64,000 nucleotides of DNA from Brevibacillus laterosporus (GCF_030489605.1 NZ_JAUKFY010000020.1:1-64000), one strand, 5' to 3'. Shown: positions 35,285-45,980, numbered from the stretch's first letter. The notes: a model not told the origin generated them from the sequence alone. Made by a program: numbers and translations.

Positions 35285-37318
35285 ATGACGAAAAAGCCAA
35301 CATTTTATATTACAACGCCTATCTACTATCCAAGTAATAAGCTACATATCGGGAATGCTTATACAACCATTGCTGCAGATGCGATGGCCCGTTACAAAAG
35401 ATTGCGCGGATACGATGTATACTATCTGACAGGTACAGACGAGCACGGTCAAAAATTACAGGAAAGAGCTGCCGCAGAAGGCCTGGCTCCTTTGCAGTTT
35501 ATTGATCCTGTAGTTTATTGGATTAAGGACCTGTGGCAGAAGCTAGACATTTCTTATGATGATTTTATCCGTACGACAGAGGAACGGCATGAAATTATCG
35601 TTCAAAAGATTTTTAAACGTTTAGTCGATCAAGGTGACATTTATCTAGGTGAATATGAAGGCTACTACTGTGTGCCAGATGAAGCGTTTTGGACTGAAAC
35701 TCAGGCGAAAACCGATAAAGGCTACTTCTGCCCAGATTGCGGACGTCCTGTAGAAAAGGTAAAGGAAAAGAACTATTTCTTCCGTATGTCCAAGTATCAA
35801 GACAAACTCCTTGCTCATATTGAGGCGAATCCTGATTTTATCCAGCCTGAATCTCGTCGCAATGAGATGGTAAACAACTTTTTAAAACCTGGCTTACAGG
35901 ATTTGAGTGTATCTCGCAGCACATTTGATTGGGGCGTAAAGGTGCCAACAGATCCAGAGCATGTGATTTATGTATGGATTGATGCGCTTGCAAACTATAT
36001 TACAGCGCTTGGTTACTTATCCGATAACGATGAAAAGTATCAGCGCTACTGGCCTGCTAATGTTCACTTAGTAGGAAAGGATATTCTCCGTTTCCATACG
36101 ATTTATTGGCCAATCATCCTGATGGCGTTGGACCTTCCGTTGCCGAAACAAATTTTTGGTCATGGCTGGTTATTGATGCCAGATGGCAAAATGTCCAAAT
36201 CAAAAGGAAATGTTATCGATCCTAAATTCTTAATTGAGCGCTATAGCTCTGATGGTGTTCGTTACTTCCTGCTCCGCGAGATCGCTTTTGGTCAGGATGG
36301 AGTGTTTACACCAGAAAGCTTTATCCAACGCTTGAATTACGACCTGGCAAACGATCTAGGTAACTTGGTCAGTCGTACGATTGCCATGATTGAAAAATAT
36401 TTCGACGGCATTATTCCAAGTCCAAGTCAAGCAGGGGAATTTGATGATCAATTAATTAAACAAGCGCTTGAAACGAAAAAGCTTGTAGAAGAGCATGTAG
36501 ACGAGATGCGCTTTAGTAATGCACTGGGCCATCTGTGGGATCAAGTTGGCCGCACGAATAAATACATTGATGAAACACAACCGTGGGCTTTGGCTAAATC
36601 AGAAGAAAATAAAGAGCGTCTAGCTACTGTTATGTATAATTTAGCGGAAAGTATTCGCATTACTTCTATTATGTTGCAACCATTTATGACCAAGACTCCA
36701 GCCAAAATTTGGGCGCAGCTAGGCATTGCAGAACAAACGGATATATTGACTTGGGAACAGGCTGGTGAATGGGGAAGATTGCCGGTTGGAATCAAGGTAA
36801 ATCGCGGCGGAGAATTGTTATTCCCACGCCTTGACGTTGAACAGGAGCTAGCGTTTATTGATGCAAGCACAGCAGAAGCTCGCAAGCAAGCAGAAGAGAA
36901 TAAAAAGAAACAGGATGCATTGAAAGGGGAAGGCAAAGTGAACGAAGAGAAAAAAGAAACAGTTGAAGCAAAAGAAAAGGCTTCTGAATCAAAAGAATTG
37001 ATCGGAATTGATGATTTTGCAAAAGTTGAATTACGTGTAGCAGAAGTAAAAGAATGTGCTGCGCATCCAAATGCAGATAAGCTGTTAGTTTTGCAAGTTG
37101 ATTTAGGTGATGAACAACGCCAAATCGTCTCAGGCATTGCGAAATATTACAAGCCAGAGGAACTGGTTGGTAAAAAGGTTATCGTTGTAACAAACTTGAA
37201 GCCTGTAAAATTACGCGGAGAAATGTCTCAGGGCATGATTTTAGCAGCTTCTCATGGTGACCAATTGACTGTTTCTACGGTTGATGCCAGCATGCCAAAT
37301 GGTTCTGTTGTAAAATAA
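35285..37318 (+). CDS. metG: Methionyl-tRNA synthetase
   Basis: MetRS charges both initiator and elongator tRNA-Met. The 677-residue class I enzyme has the HIGH-type motif HIGN (21-24), zinc-knuckle cysteines (C129, C149, C152), KMSKS at 302-306 and the anticodon-binding helical domain. A Lys/Glu-rich linker (about 535-570) leads to a C-terminal EMAP/Trbp111-type tRNA-binding domain that dimerises the protein ([32 protein letters not shown]). ATG 35285 is eight bases after AGGAGGG, which also rules out the GTG at 35276. Called metS in Bacillus. Confidence 0.98.
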   Translation: MTKKPTFYITTPIYYPSNKLHIGNAYTTIAADAMARYKRLRGYDVYYLTGTDEHGQKLQERAAAEGLAPLQFIDPVVYWIKDLWQKLDISYDDFIRTTEERHEIIVQKIFKRLVDQGDIYLGEYEGYYCVPDEAFWTETQAKTDKGYFCPDCGRPVEKVKEKNYFFRMSKYQDKLLAHIEANPDFIQPESRRNEMVNNFLKPGLQDLSVSRSTFDWGVKVPTDPEHVIYVWIDALANYITALGYLSDNDEKYQRYWPANVHLVGKDILRFHTIYWPIILMALDLPLPKQIFGHGWLLMPDGKMSKSKGNVIDPKFLIERYSSDGVRYFLLREIAFGQDGVFTPESFIQRLNYDLANDLGNLVSRTIAMIEKYFDGIIPSPSQAGEFDDQLIKQALETKKLVEEHVDEMRFSNALGHLWDQVGRTNKYIDETQPWALAKSEENKERLATVMYNLAESIRITSIMLQPFMTKTPAKIWAQLGIAEQTDILTWEQAGEWGRLPVGIKVNRGGELLFPRLDVEQELAFIDASTAEARKQAEENKKKQDALKGEGKVNEEKKETVEAKEKASESKELIGIDDFAKVELRVAEVKECAAHPNADKLLVLQVDLGDEQRQIVSGIAKYYKPEELVGKKVIVVTNLKPVKLRGEMSQGMILAASHGDQLTVSTVDASMPNGSVVK

Positions 37319-37359
37319 CAGTAACACAAGCTGATAAATAAGAGGAATTGTTGCTTAAA

Positions 37360-37407
37360 AGCAGTGCGGAAGCCTTGTGTGGCGTTCGCACTGCTTGCCT
37401 TTTTTTG
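37360..37407 (+). terminator. Terminator after metG
   Basis: A 15-position stem (37360-37374 with 37381-37395, one mismatch) is followed by TGCC and seven T. Confidence 0.8.
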
Positions 37408-37466
37408 ATTATGATCTTCACGGTAGATGATCTCAACACAGGATATGAAATAAAGGAGGGAAATCT

Positions 37467-38246
37467 ATGCTGTTTGATACACATGCACACTTGAATGCAG
37501 AACAATTTGACGAGGATCGCGACGAGGTAATTGCTCGTGCGAAGGAAAACGGAGTAAGTACGATTGTAAACGTTGGTTTTAACCGGGAGACAATCCCTAC
37601 AACAATGGAGCTGGCTGAGAAATACGACTTTATTTACGCGGTTGTTGGCTGGCATCCACAAGATGCCATTACTATGAAAGAACAAGACCTGGAATGGTTA
37701 GAAGAATTGAGTAAACATCCTAAGGTTGTCGGGCTAGGAGAAATGGGGCTGGACTATTATTGGGATACGTCGCCGCGTGATGTACAAGCAGAGGTATTCC
37801 GTAAACAGATTCGTCTGGCTCGAAAATTACAAATGCCGATTATTATTCATGACCGTGATGCACATCAGGATATTATTGATATTCTGCGAGAAGAAAAAGC
37901 AGGGGAAGTAGGCGGTATTATGCATTGCTTCTCTGGCAGCTATGAGTTGGCTAAAATGGCTTTGGATATGAATTTTTATATCTCGTTTGGCGGTCCTCTT
38001 ACTTTTAAAAATGCGAAAAGACCAAAAGAAGTGGCAGCAAAAATCCCGCTTGATCGTATTTTGATCGAAACAGACTGTCCATATTTAACACCTCATCCAT
38101 TTAGAGGTAAGCGCAATGAATCAGCGTATGTCAAATTTGTTGCTGAAGAGATGGCTCAAATCCATGAACTGCCTTATGAGGAATTGGCAAAAATTACAGC
38201 TAATAATGCACACCGTTTGTTTAACATTAGAGAAACTGTATTATAA
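37467..38246 (+). CDS. TatD-family metal-dependent hydrolase (YabD)
   Basis: The 259-residue TIM-barrel hydrolase shows the TatD metal ligands: DTHAHLN (H6, H8), GEMGLDYYWD, IIIHDRDA, MHCFSG and ETDCPYLTPHP. Family members are 3'-5' DNA or RNA exonucleases or D-tyrosyl/aminoacyl hydrolases by report; the role of the YabD branch is not settled. AAGGAGGG precedes the ATG. Same place as in B. subtilis, between metS and yabE. Confidence 0.95.
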   Translation: MLFDTHAHLNAEQFDEDRDEVIARAKENGVSTIVNVGFNRETIPTTMELAEKYDFIYAVVGWHPQDAITMKEQDLEWLEELSKHPKVVGLGEMGLDYYWDTSPRDVQAEVFRKQIRLARKLQMPIIIHDRDAHQDIIDILREEKAGEVGGIMHCFSGSYELAKMALDMNFYISFGGPLTFKNAKRPKEVAAKIPLDRILIETDCPYLTPHPFRGKRNESAYVKFVAEEMAQIHELPYEELAKITANNAHRLFNIRETVL

Positions 38247-38259
38247 TGAAGAAACGCGT

Positions 38260-38300
38260 AAGCCTGATCGATTTCATCTGGAAATTGATCAGGCTTTTTT
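38260..38300 (+). terminator. Terminator after tatD
   Basis: A 16-bp stem (38260-38275 with 38281-38296, one G-U pair) is followed by T residues. Confidence 0.9.
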
Positions 38301-38901
38301 ATGGGAAGTTGTTGTTTGGACGTTAAAAAGTAGCCTTCTAGTAAGTACTTTATATAGAATGTTTGGAAAAAGCTCTCAAGAAAATTCTTGTATTTTTGTA
38401 AAAAAAGCGATGAAAATTCACTAGATTAGTGGAAGTGAATTTTTAATATATTTAAAACTAATGAAAGGGTTTTTACTTGTTTATTTTCCATTATTGGTAA
38501 ACAAAATGTAGTGAAACCAAATATAAGCAGATACATAAAATGCATATTTTATTAAAATTTTAAAAAGTATCACTATATATAAACTTTTAATGGGTTTTTA
38601 TTTTTTTGTTACAAGATTGTCACATGATCTCTGGGCGATGAGTAAAAATTATATATGCGTTCTATCAAACTGCATATTGACATAACATGTTTTCGTAGGT
38701 TCCCTTTCTTTCGTTTTTTTAAAGCGAAATCAGTGTCCTGTCGAACGAAAAAGAGGAATCGACAGAATTGCTCGACAGAAAACTGCTTTCATTCTCCGTT
38801 GCTTCTTTGGTAAGGTAAAAGACATCTTGAGAAACACAGAAATAGCTGGATTTTCCGTAAAAAAATCAGCCGCACAATCTGGAGAGGAAAAGGGGGAGAA
38901 T
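38301..38901 (+). other. 600-bp AT-rich intergenic region before yabE
   Basis: No ORF with a ribosome binding site is seen on either strand. It holds a perfect 10-bp hairpin AAAATTCACT/AGTGAATTTT (38413-38443) with T residues after it, runs of A and T (38520-38620), and two nearby copies of TCGACAGAA (38749-38773 region). In B. subtilis yabE is controlled by a long antisense RNA under extracytoplasmic sigma factors; no such promoter was identified here. Confidence 0.4.
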
Positions 38902-38928
38902 TTGACAAAAGAAAAAAAGTGATATAAT
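38902..38928 (+). promoter_or_regulatory. Promoter of yabE
   Basis: Perfect TTGACA (38902-38907) and TATAAT (38923-38928) with a short 15-bp spacer, compensated by an extended TGA before the -10. Confidence 0.7.
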
Positions 38929-38961
38929 ATCCTTCTCAGGCTTAAAAAAGGAGTGTGGGGA

Positions 38962-40005
38962 ATGGAATTAGGTAAAATCTGGGTACCGCACAATCGATTG
39001 TTCCTCTCGATTTTAGGAGCTGCAACCTTTGTGTTGTTATCAGTGGGTATCTACTTCTTTAACCTATCTACCCAGCCAAAGCAAGTAACGCTAGTCATTG
39101 ATGGGGTATCCCAGGACATCACGACTACGGCAAAAACGGTTGAACAATTATTACAAGAAAAACAAATTCAAATTACTGATAAAGATAACATTAAACCAGG
39201 CTTGGACACATCTGTTGAAAAAGCCATGACCGTTGATTTGCAAACGAGCTGGGCAATACCTGTCCAAATTGCCGGACAGAAGACAGTGGTTCATACAACA
39301 AAACGTACAGTAGCCGGTGCATTGGCGGATGCAGGTGTCAAAGTAAGCCAGAAGGATAAAATAAATCCATCTGTAGATTCAAAGCTGACAAAAGATACGG
39401 AAATTTCTGTTATTAGGGTAGAAGAAAAAGCAGTTCAGGTTAATAAAGATATCGCTTTTCGAGAAATACGCCAAAAAGACACTTCCCTCAACAAAGGCGA
39501 AGTGCGTGAATTAAAAAAGGGTCAAGCTGGGAAAGCTATTTTACACTATAGTGTGGTCCTTGAAAATGGCAAAGAGGTATCCCGCAAACTGGTAAAAACC
39601 GACGTGGTAACAGAAAAACAAGACCGCGTTTTGGCAGTGGGTACGAAGAAACAAGAAGTTATGGCGGCTTCCCTACCTTCGCGTGGCGGAAAAGATATTC
39701 GCGCAAAACGCGTCTTGAATAATGTAACTCTTACAGCCTACGCTCCGAACGCTGGCGGCGGATACGGAAGAACAGCAATGGGTGTAAAAGCTACAGTCGG
39801 AAAAACAGTGGCAGTCGATCCCAAATTGGTTCCATTAGGCTGGTGGGTCTACATTGAGGGCATCGGTTATCGTCGTGCAGAGGATACCGGCGGAGCCATC
39901 AAAGGGCACAAAATGGATGTTTATTTGGGCAGCGAATCTGAAGCAATGAGATTCGGCCGTAAAAAAGGATACAAGGTACATGTAATCGGCCCGAAGTTGC
40001 CGTAA
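38962..40005 (+). CDS. yabE: YabE-like cell-wall protein (DUF348-G5-3D domains)
   Basis: A membrane-anchored or secreted wall protein of 347 residues: one hydrophobic helix (about 13-34), two DUF348 repeats (about 40-85 and 95-145), a G5 domain (about 150-225) and a C-terminal 3D domain with lytic-transglycosylase-type catalytic aspartates (TAYAPNAGGGYGRTAMG ... VAVDPKLVPLGWWVYI ... AEDTGGAIKGHKMDVYL). Related to Rpf/Sps autolysins; it probably cuts peptidoglycan glycan strands. ATG 38962 is eight bases after AAAGGAG. Shorter than the 437-residue B. subtilis protein. Confidence 0.92.
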   Translation: MELGKIWVPHNRLFLSILGAATFVLLSVGIYFFNLSTQPKQVTLVIDGVSQDITTTAKTVEQLLQEKQIQITDKDNIKPGLDTSVEKAMTVDLQTSWAIPVQIAGQKTVVHTTKRTVAGALADAGVKVSQKDKINPSVDSKLTKDTEISVIRVEEKAVQVNKDIAFREIRQKDTSLNKGEVRELKKGQAGKAILHYSVVLENGKEVSRKLVKTDVVTEKQDRVLAVGTKKQEVMAASLPSRGGKDIRAKRVLNNVTLTAYAPNAGGGYGRTAMGVKATVGKTVAVDPKLVPLGWWVYIEGIGYRRAEDTGGAIKGHKMDVYLGSESEAMRFGRKKGYKVHVIGPKLP

Positions 40006-40017
40006 CATCTACTTTAG

Positions 40018-40052
40018 AAAAAGGCAGGAGTTTCTCCTGTCTTTTGTTTTGT
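40018..40052 (+). terminator. Terminator after yabE
   Basis: A 10-bp stem (40021-40030 with 40034-40043, one G-U pair) is followed by a T-rich tail. Confidence 0.85.
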
Positions 40053-40186
40053 GCATAAATGTGGTAAGCTGTTTGAATCTCTATACTTCTTATACGCAAG
40101 TAAGCTTGCTTTCGTTTCCTATTTTAGGACAAATAAAAAAAATTTTTTTGCAAGCAAGTACACAAGAACGAAGGATGGATTAACGG

Positions 40187-40744
40187 ATGAAGATCAAAGA
40201 GGTTATCGTGGTGGAAGGACGAGACGATACAGCCGCAATTAAGCGGGCAGTCGATGCTGATACCATCGAGACAGGTGGTTCCGCAATCAACGAGGTAACC
40301 CTTCGAAAAATAAAGATGGCACAACAGAAACGCGGCGTGATTGTGTTTACCGATCCAGATTATCCGGGTGAGCGCATTAGAAAAATTGTCAGCCAATCTG
40401 TACCTGGATGCAAGCATGCTTTTATTAAAAAAGAGGATGCTAGAAAAAAGGGAAGTAACCTTGGCGTGGAGCATGCAACACCGGAAGCCATTAGACAGGC
40501 TCTTTCTGATGTAAAAACCGAGTTCCTGGAGGGGCAAGGGGAAATTACCTTGGAGCACCTCGTGCAAGCCGGAATGGTAGCCGGAATGGATACCAAGCAT
40601 CGCCGCACCCGATTAGGAGAGATATTGGGTATCGGTTACTCTAACGCTAAACAATTAGGCAAAAGGTTAAACATGTTTCAAATCAGCAAGGCGGAGTTTG
40701 ATGCTGCTGTGGACCAGATTGATTCAGAACAAGGGGGAAGCTAA
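40187..40744 (+). CDS. rnmV: Ribonuclease M5
   Basis: RNase M5 cuts both sides of 5S rRNA precursor bound to ribosomal protein L18. The 185-residue protein has the Toprim motifs VVEGRDDTAAIKRA and FTDPDYPGERIRK, and the C-terminal 5S-recognition region. It is followed by rsmA after three bases, a pairing conserved across Firmicutes. Confidence 0.97.
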   Translation: MKIKEVIVVEGRDDTAAIKRAVDADTIETGGSAINEVTLRKIKMAQQKRGVIVFTDPDYPGERIRKIVSQSVPGCKHAFIKKEDARKKGSNLGVEHATPEAIRQALSDVKTEFLEGQGEITLEHLVQAGMVAGMDTKHRRTRLGEILGIGYSNAKQLGKRLNMFQISKAEFDAAVDQIDSEQGGS

Positions 40745-41635
<891 letters not shown>

Positions 41636-41640
41636 GTGTA

Positions 41641-41677
41641 TGCCCTATCCCTCACGAAAAGGATAGGGCATTTTTAT
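41641..41677 (+). terminator. Terminator after rsmA
   Basis: A perfect 10-bp stem (41641-41650 with 41661-41670) is followed by five T. Confidence 0.9.
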
Positions 41678-41730
41678 GTAAGGAGAGATATTTTTCGATG
41701 AGAATTGACATAAATGTCCTAAAAAATTCA

Positions 41731-41760
41731 TTGACAAAAAGCTCCTTTGGTTGATATAAT
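41731..41760 (+). promoter_or_regulatory. Upstream veg promoter
   Basis: TTGACA (41731-41736), 18-bp spacer, TATAAT (41755-41760): a consensus sigma-A promoter. Confidence 0.85.
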
Positions 41761-41771
41761 TTTTCGTTTGT

Positions 41772-41800
41772 TTGACAAACTAAGTATAGGCTGTTATACT
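41772..41800 (+). promoter_or_regulatory. Downstream veg promoter
   Basis: TTGACA (41772-41777), 17-bp spacer, TATACT (41795-41800). Together with the promoter at 41731 it forms a strong tandem pair, fitting the very high expression of veg in Bacillus. Confidence 0.88.
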
Positions 41801-41826
41801 TGTACATAAGCGAGGTGGATAATTGA

Positions 41827-42099
41827 ATGGCTAGGAACGCGTTAGTTGATATTAAACGCAGTTTGGACGGACACATTGGAGAACGTATCATGCTCAAGGC
41901 CAATGGCGGTCGTCGTAAGACCGTCGAAAGGACTGGCATCCTAGAAGAGACATACCCCTCAGTATTTGTAGTTAAGCTTGATGACGACCAGTTATTTGAA
42001 CGTGTTTCTTACAGCTATGCTGATATTTTGACGGAAACCGTAGAACTAATGGTATGTCGAGACGATACACATATAAAGATTACCTTTATTCAACAGTAG
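41827..42099 (+). CDS. veg: Veg protein
   Basis: Veg is a small conserved Firmicute protein; in B. subtilis it stimulates biofilm genes by acting against SinR and is one of the most strongly transcribed genes. The 90 residues are typical ([50 protein letters not shown]). GAGGTGG precedes the ATG. Two consensus promoters drive it and its terminator overlaps the stop codon. Confidence 0.97.
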   Translation: MARNALVDIKRSLDGHIGERIMLKANGGRRKTVERTGILEETYPSVFVVKLDDDQLFERVSYSYADILTETVELMVCRDDTHIKITFIQQ

Positions 42100-42124
42100 A
42101 GCCTTTGTTCTACTGTTTTGTTTT
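42092..42124 (+). terminator. Terminator overlapping the veg stop codon
   Basis: A perfect 9-bp stem (42092-42100 with 42109-42117) is followed by TTGTTTT; the stop codon lies in the 5' arm. Confidence 0.85.
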
Positions 42125-42177
42125 ACCCTTTACTGATCATACTAACCTTGTCAGTAAGTAAGGGAGGCTGAAGCACG

Positions 42178-42360
42178 ATGAGTCGAAGAAGAGGCATCAT
42201 GTCCGAGGAGTTCAAAAATGAATTGGCCAAGGAACTGGGCTTTTACGACACCGTCAAAAGCGAAGGCTGGGGTGGTATCACAACCCGCGATGCTGGTAAC
42301 ATGGTGAAACGAGCAATTCAAATTGCCGAAGAAGCATTAGCTAGACAATCGATAAAATAA
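42178..42360 (+). CDS. sspF: Alpha/beta-type small acid-soluble spore protein SspF
   Basis: SspF is a DNA-coating spore protein. The 60-residue sequence has the SASP pattern [19 protein letters not shown] and [22 protein letters not shown], including the GPR-protease-type region in divergent form. GGGAGGC precedes the ATG. CATACTA at 42138-42144 could be the -10 of a sigma-G promoter but no good -35 is seen. Confidence 0.95.
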   Translation: MSRRRGIMSEEFKNELAKELGFYDTVKSEGWGGITTRDAGNMVKRAIQIAEEALARQSIK

Positions 42361-42372
42361 CTTACTGACACC

Positions 42373-42405
42373 AAAAGCCGCGGGGAATCCCCTCGGCTTT
42401 TTTGT
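42373..42405 (+). terminator. Terminator after sspF
   Basis: A GC-rich stem (42373-42385 with 42389-42401, one C-T mismatch) is followed by six T. Confidence 0.9.
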
Positions 42406-42497
42406 TTCTTATTGACTTTCCCTCTCGCAAGTGGCAAGCTTATTTCTGCCTGTGATAAAATCAGAAGAAGAGATTAGGATAAGCTGAGGTGAACACG

Positions 42498-43376
42498 GTG
42501 CGAGTTTCAATCAAAGCTCCCGCAAAAATAAATCTTACACTGGACGTACTCTCCAAGCGACCAGATGGTTATCATGAAGTTGAAATGGTTATGACTACGG
42601 TTGACTTGGCTGATCGCGTTGACCTGACATTGTTGGAGTCAAGAGATATCCTAATCGATTGTTCCGCAAGCTTTGTTCCAAATGATATGCGAAATCATGC
42701 ATACAAGGCTGCCAAGCTATTACAAGAGCGTTATTCGGTCAATAAAGGAGTTCATATCTATATAGATAAACAAATTCCTGTTGCCGCAGGTTTAGCAGGA
42801 GGAAGCAGTGATGCAGCTGCAACGCTAAGAGGCTTGAATCGTTTGTGGAATTTGAAGCTAAGTCTGGATGAATTGGCTTTGATTGGGGAGGAGATCGGTT
42901 CTGATGTGCCTTTCTGTGTGTACGGAGGTACAGCTCTGGCTAAGGGCAGAGGAGAAAAACTCAGACACATGATCAGTCCCACCCCCTGCTGGGTGATATT
43001 GGCCAAACCGCCGATCGGAGTTTCCACAGCAGATGTATATGGAAATTTGCGGGTCGATCAAATTAAGAAGCATCCAAAGACAGAAGAGATGCTACAAGCT
43101 ATAAGCGAGCAGGATTTTTCTTTAATGGCAAGATCTTTAGGTAATGTCTTGGAAGAGGTTACCCTTAATCGTTATCCTCAAGTCCGTCAAATTAAAGAGC
43201 TTATGCTAGAATCAGGAGCAGATGGTGTACTGATGTCAGGAAGTGGTCCCACTGTATTTGCTTTGGTACAAAAAGAAGCTAAAGTGCATCGGATCTATAA
43301 TGCATTGCGAGGTTTTGTCAAAGATGTGTATGCAGTCCGAATGTTGGGCGAATCAGAGATGGAAATACTTGATTAA
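42498..43376 (+). CDS. ispE: 4-diphosphocytidyl-2-C-methyl-D-erythritol kinase
   Basis: IspE phosphorylates CDP-methylerythritol in the MEP pathway of isoprenoid synthesis. It is a GHMP kinase of 292 residues: [11 protein letters not shown], the ATP-binding motif [15 protein letters not shown] and the C-terminal [17 protein letters not shown] 42498 is six bases after GAGGTG, which excludes the in-frame GTG at 42489 that overlaps it. Confidence 0.97.
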   Translation: MRVSIKAPAKINLTLDVLSKRPDGYHEVEMVMTTVDLADRVDLTLLESRDILIDCSASFVPNDMRNHAYKAAKLLQERYSVNKGVHIYIDKQIPVAAGLAGGSSDAAATLRGLNRLWNLKLSLDELALIGEEIGSDVPFCVYGGTALAKGRGEKLRHMISPTPCWVILAKPPIGVSTADVYGNLRVDQIKKHPKTEEMLQAISEQDFSLMARSLGNVLEEVTLNRYPQVRQIKELMLESGADGVLMSGSGPTVFALVQKEAKVHRIYNALRGFVKDVYAVRMLGESEMEILD

Positions 43377-43438
43377 ACACGTACATTAATGTTACATTAT
43401 GGTAATAATATACGGCTTTTTGTTTGGAGGAAGAATTG

Positions 43439-44269
43439 ATGAGAAAATTGCGCAGAAGCGCGAGGTTAGTGGATATGACGCAACATTTGTTAGCTCATCC
43501 ACATACATTGATTCCCCTGACATATTTCTCAGAAGAATATGGTTCTGCCAAGTCCTCTATCAGTGAAGACTTGTCCATTATCAAAGAAGCATTTGAGTCT
43601 CAGGGAATCGGTGACCTGCGCACGGTAGCAGGTGCGGCTGGAGGAGTTAAATACATCCCGCGAACCACTCATGAACATGCCGCAGCGTTTATGGAAACAT
43701 TGATTATGGAATTGGCTAAACCTGAGCGTTTACTGCCAGGCGGATATTTGTATATGTCTGATATTCTTGGCGATCCCAAAACCTTAAATCATATTGGGAA
43801 GCTACTTGCCTCAGCTTTTCGTCAAAGCGATGTAGACGTGGTAATGACGGTAGAGGCAAAGGGGATTCCACTTGCTTATGCGACCGCAAGCTTTTTGAAC
43901 GTCCCTGTGGTGGTTGTAAGAAGAAACAATATGGTAACAGAAGGCTCAGTAGTAAGTATCAATTATGTATCTGGCTCCAGTAAACGTATTCAGACGATGT
44001 CTCTTGCCAGACGAGCACTTCCAGAGGAGTCTCGTGTCCTCATAGTGGATGATTTCATGAAAGCAGGTGGAACCATTCAGGGTATGATGGACTTATTGCA
44101 GGAGTTTAAAGCTACAGTTGTAGGCTGTGGCGTGTTTGTAGAAACAGCAGATGATGCAGATCGTTTAATTGAAGATTATATTTCACTTGCAAAGCTTCAA
44201 GAAGTAGATGTCAAAGAAAAACAAATAATGATTGAACTAGGTAGTTATTTTTCCAATAAAGAAGAATAA
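43439..44269 (+). CDS. purR: Purine operon repressor PurR
   Basis: PurR represses purine synthesis and transport genes; PRPP releases it from DNA. The 276-residue protein has an N-terminal winged helix (RRSARLVDMTQHLLAHPHTLIPLTYFSEEYGSAKSSISEDLSII) and a phosphoribosyltransferase-like domain with the PRPP motif VLIVDDFMKAGGT. ATG 43439 is eight bases after GGAGG. The ridA-type yabJ gene that follows in B. subtilis is missing and a terminator stands in its place. Confidence 0.97.
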   Translation: MRKLRRSARLVDMTQHLLAHPHTLIPLTYFSEEYGSAKSSISEDLSIIKEAFESQGIGDLRTVAGAAGGVKYIPRTTHEHAAAFMETLIMELAKPERLLPGGYLYMSDILGDPKTLNHIGKLLASAFRQSDVDVVMTVEAKGIPLAYATASFLNVPVVVVRRNNMVTEGSVVSINYVSGSSKRIQTMSLARRALPEESRVLIVDDFMKAGGTIQGMMDLLQEFKATVVGCGVFVETADDADRLIEDYISLAKLQEVDVKEKQIMIELGSYFSNKEE

Positions 44270-44283
44270 TACACTAGATAAAT

Positions 44284-44320
44284 GGGTCCTGATAGCGTAG
44301 CTATGCACGGGACCCTTTTC
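44284..44320 (+). terminator. Terminator after purR
   Basis: An 8-bp outer stem GGGTCCTG with CGGGACCC (44284-44315), extended by ATAGC with GCTAT, is followed by T residues. Confidence 0.88.
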
Positions 44321-44379
44321 TATATCAAAATAAAGAAAAGACAGATAAAAATATTTTTTACAATTTTTCGGAAAACAAA

Positions 44380-44409
44380 GCAGGAATATTTAACCATCAC
44401 GTTGAAAAT
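44380..44409 (+). promoter_or_regulatory. Sigma-H-type promoter of spoVG
   Basis: GCAGGAATA (44380-44388) fits the sigma-H -35 RnAGGAwWW; after 12 bp GTTGAAAAT (44401-44409) fits RnnGAATww with one mismatch. The AT-rich DNA upstream would suit AbrB binding. B. subtilis spoVG is a classical sigma-H and AbrB target. Confidence 0.7.
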
Positions 44410-44427
44410 ATAGGCTATCCGACATAG

Positions 44428-44733
<306 letters not shown>

Positions 44734-44821
44734 TGAAGAAGAGCTGGCATTCGCCCTGTATTCGGTGAATGCCTAGGCATTTTACAAACGTCCTAATTCT
44801 GAAATTAATGAAAAATGAAAT

Positions 44822-44860
44822 AAAAGGGCACCTGTTTTTTTAGGTGCTTTTTTATTTTTT
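44822..44860. terminator. Terminator between convergent spoVG and the COG0523 gene
   Basis: A 12-bp stem (44822-44833 with 44842-44853, two G-U pairs on the plus strand) is followed by T runs. Confidence 0.85.
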
Positions 44861-44877
44861 TCGGCATAAATGGTTGA

Positions 44878-45894
44878 TTATGAAGTGCGGTAGCATTTTT
44901 CGAGAGCTTCTATAATATTGTCTTTGTCAAATCCCTCTCCAATGAAGACTGCCACCATTTTTGGCCCGAAATTGGTAAAGGGAAATAAATGGACCTGTGT
45001 TTGCGTTTGCTGGAAAGAAATCAGATCGTCTTGTCCAATAAATTGCACGTATCCTTTTGCTCGGTAGATAGTTTTGGGAAGATCATATAGAAAATCTTCA
45101 AAGGCTTCAGCATCAACGGGCCCCTTGAAATGATATGAAAAAGTATCAATTGAGTGAAAAAGGGAAGGCTGGTTCGTTTTAAGCCCTAATGTGTGCTTTA
45201 ATTTATCTAAGGGAGAAAATCGGCCGATCGTTTTTTGGACAGGGATAGAGGTTGTGTTTGCCATCTCTCTGCTTTGAGCCAGTCGTTTAACCTGTAGCAG
45301 CTTCTCCAGATCCATTTCTGTCCGTATCGTTACATGCATAGGAGCATGAGAGTTTGTTTCCTGAAGCTTTGCTGTTACTTTTGTTAAGATGTCTTCCTCC
45401 ACTAAATCAACTTTGTTTATGATTAAAAGGTCAGCGTATCTTACCTGGTTCCGAATAGTCTTAATCAACGCCCCGCCAGCTTGAAAGAAAGAAGTCAGCT
45501 CTAAATACCTCGAAGCATCTATGACGCTGATAATTCCTTTTAAATTCATTCTGTCATAAAGCTCGGGATGGGTCATGGCATCGACTACTTCAATGGGGTC
45601 AGCTACACCAGTTGTTTCAATAATGAGGTGCTCTGGTTTTATATGTTGCATAATTTCCCTTAGATTTTCTGTCAACTCTCCACGAATCGAGCAACAAATG
45701 CAACCATTGAGCATTTTTTTTACGGGAAAACCAAATTCCTCGACTTGCTCCCCATCTACATCCTCTTCTCCCATTTCGTTCATCATGACAACGACATTAC
45801 TGCTTTTATCACGCAGGTAAGCTAGGAGCTGTTGTAGCAGAGTCGTCTTTCCACTTCCTAGATAACCTGTCAATATATATACATCTGTACTCAT
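44878..45894 (-). CDS. COG0523-family GTPase (putative metallochaperone)
   Basis: The 338-residue G3E GTPase has the P-loop GYLGSGKTTLL (from residue 10), the metal-binding GCICC (64-68, CxCC), the ETTG switch motif, NKVD (guanine specificity) and a C-terminal CobW_C domain (IYRAKGYVQF). COG0523 proteins deliver zinc or other metals, often under zinc starvation. No clear Zur box is seen upstream and no His-rich tail, so the metal is not assigned. It is inserted on the opposite strand between spoVG and glmU, which are adjacent in B. subtilis. Confidence 0.88.
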   Translation of the reverse strand: MSTDVYILTGYLGSGKTTLLQQLLAYLRDKSSNVVVMMNEMGEEDVDGEQVEEFGFPVKKMLNGCICCSIRGELTENLREIMQHIKPEHLIIETTGVADPIEVVDAMTHPELYDRMNLKGIISVIDASRYLELTSFFQAGGALIKTIRNQVRYADLLIINKVDLVEEDILTKVTAKLQETNSHAPMHVTIRTEMDLEKLLQVKRLAQSREMANTTSIPVQKTIGRFSPLDKLKHTLGLKTNQPSLFHSIDTFSYHFKGPVDAEAFEDFLYDLPKTIYRAKGYVQFIGQDDLISFQQTQTQVHLFPFTNFGPKMVAVFIGEGFDKDNIIEALEKCYRTS

Positions 45895-45980
45895 TTCATC
45901 CTCCTTGTATTTTGAATAAAATAGAGTATGTTATTTAAATAGTAGTTGTTTTATTAAGTGTTATCAAACAGGAAAAGTTT

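Noticed and set aside
38116-38424. A 102-codon frame overlapping the end of tatD
   Set aside because: It is the +1 shadow of tatD for most of its length and crosses the tatD terminator.
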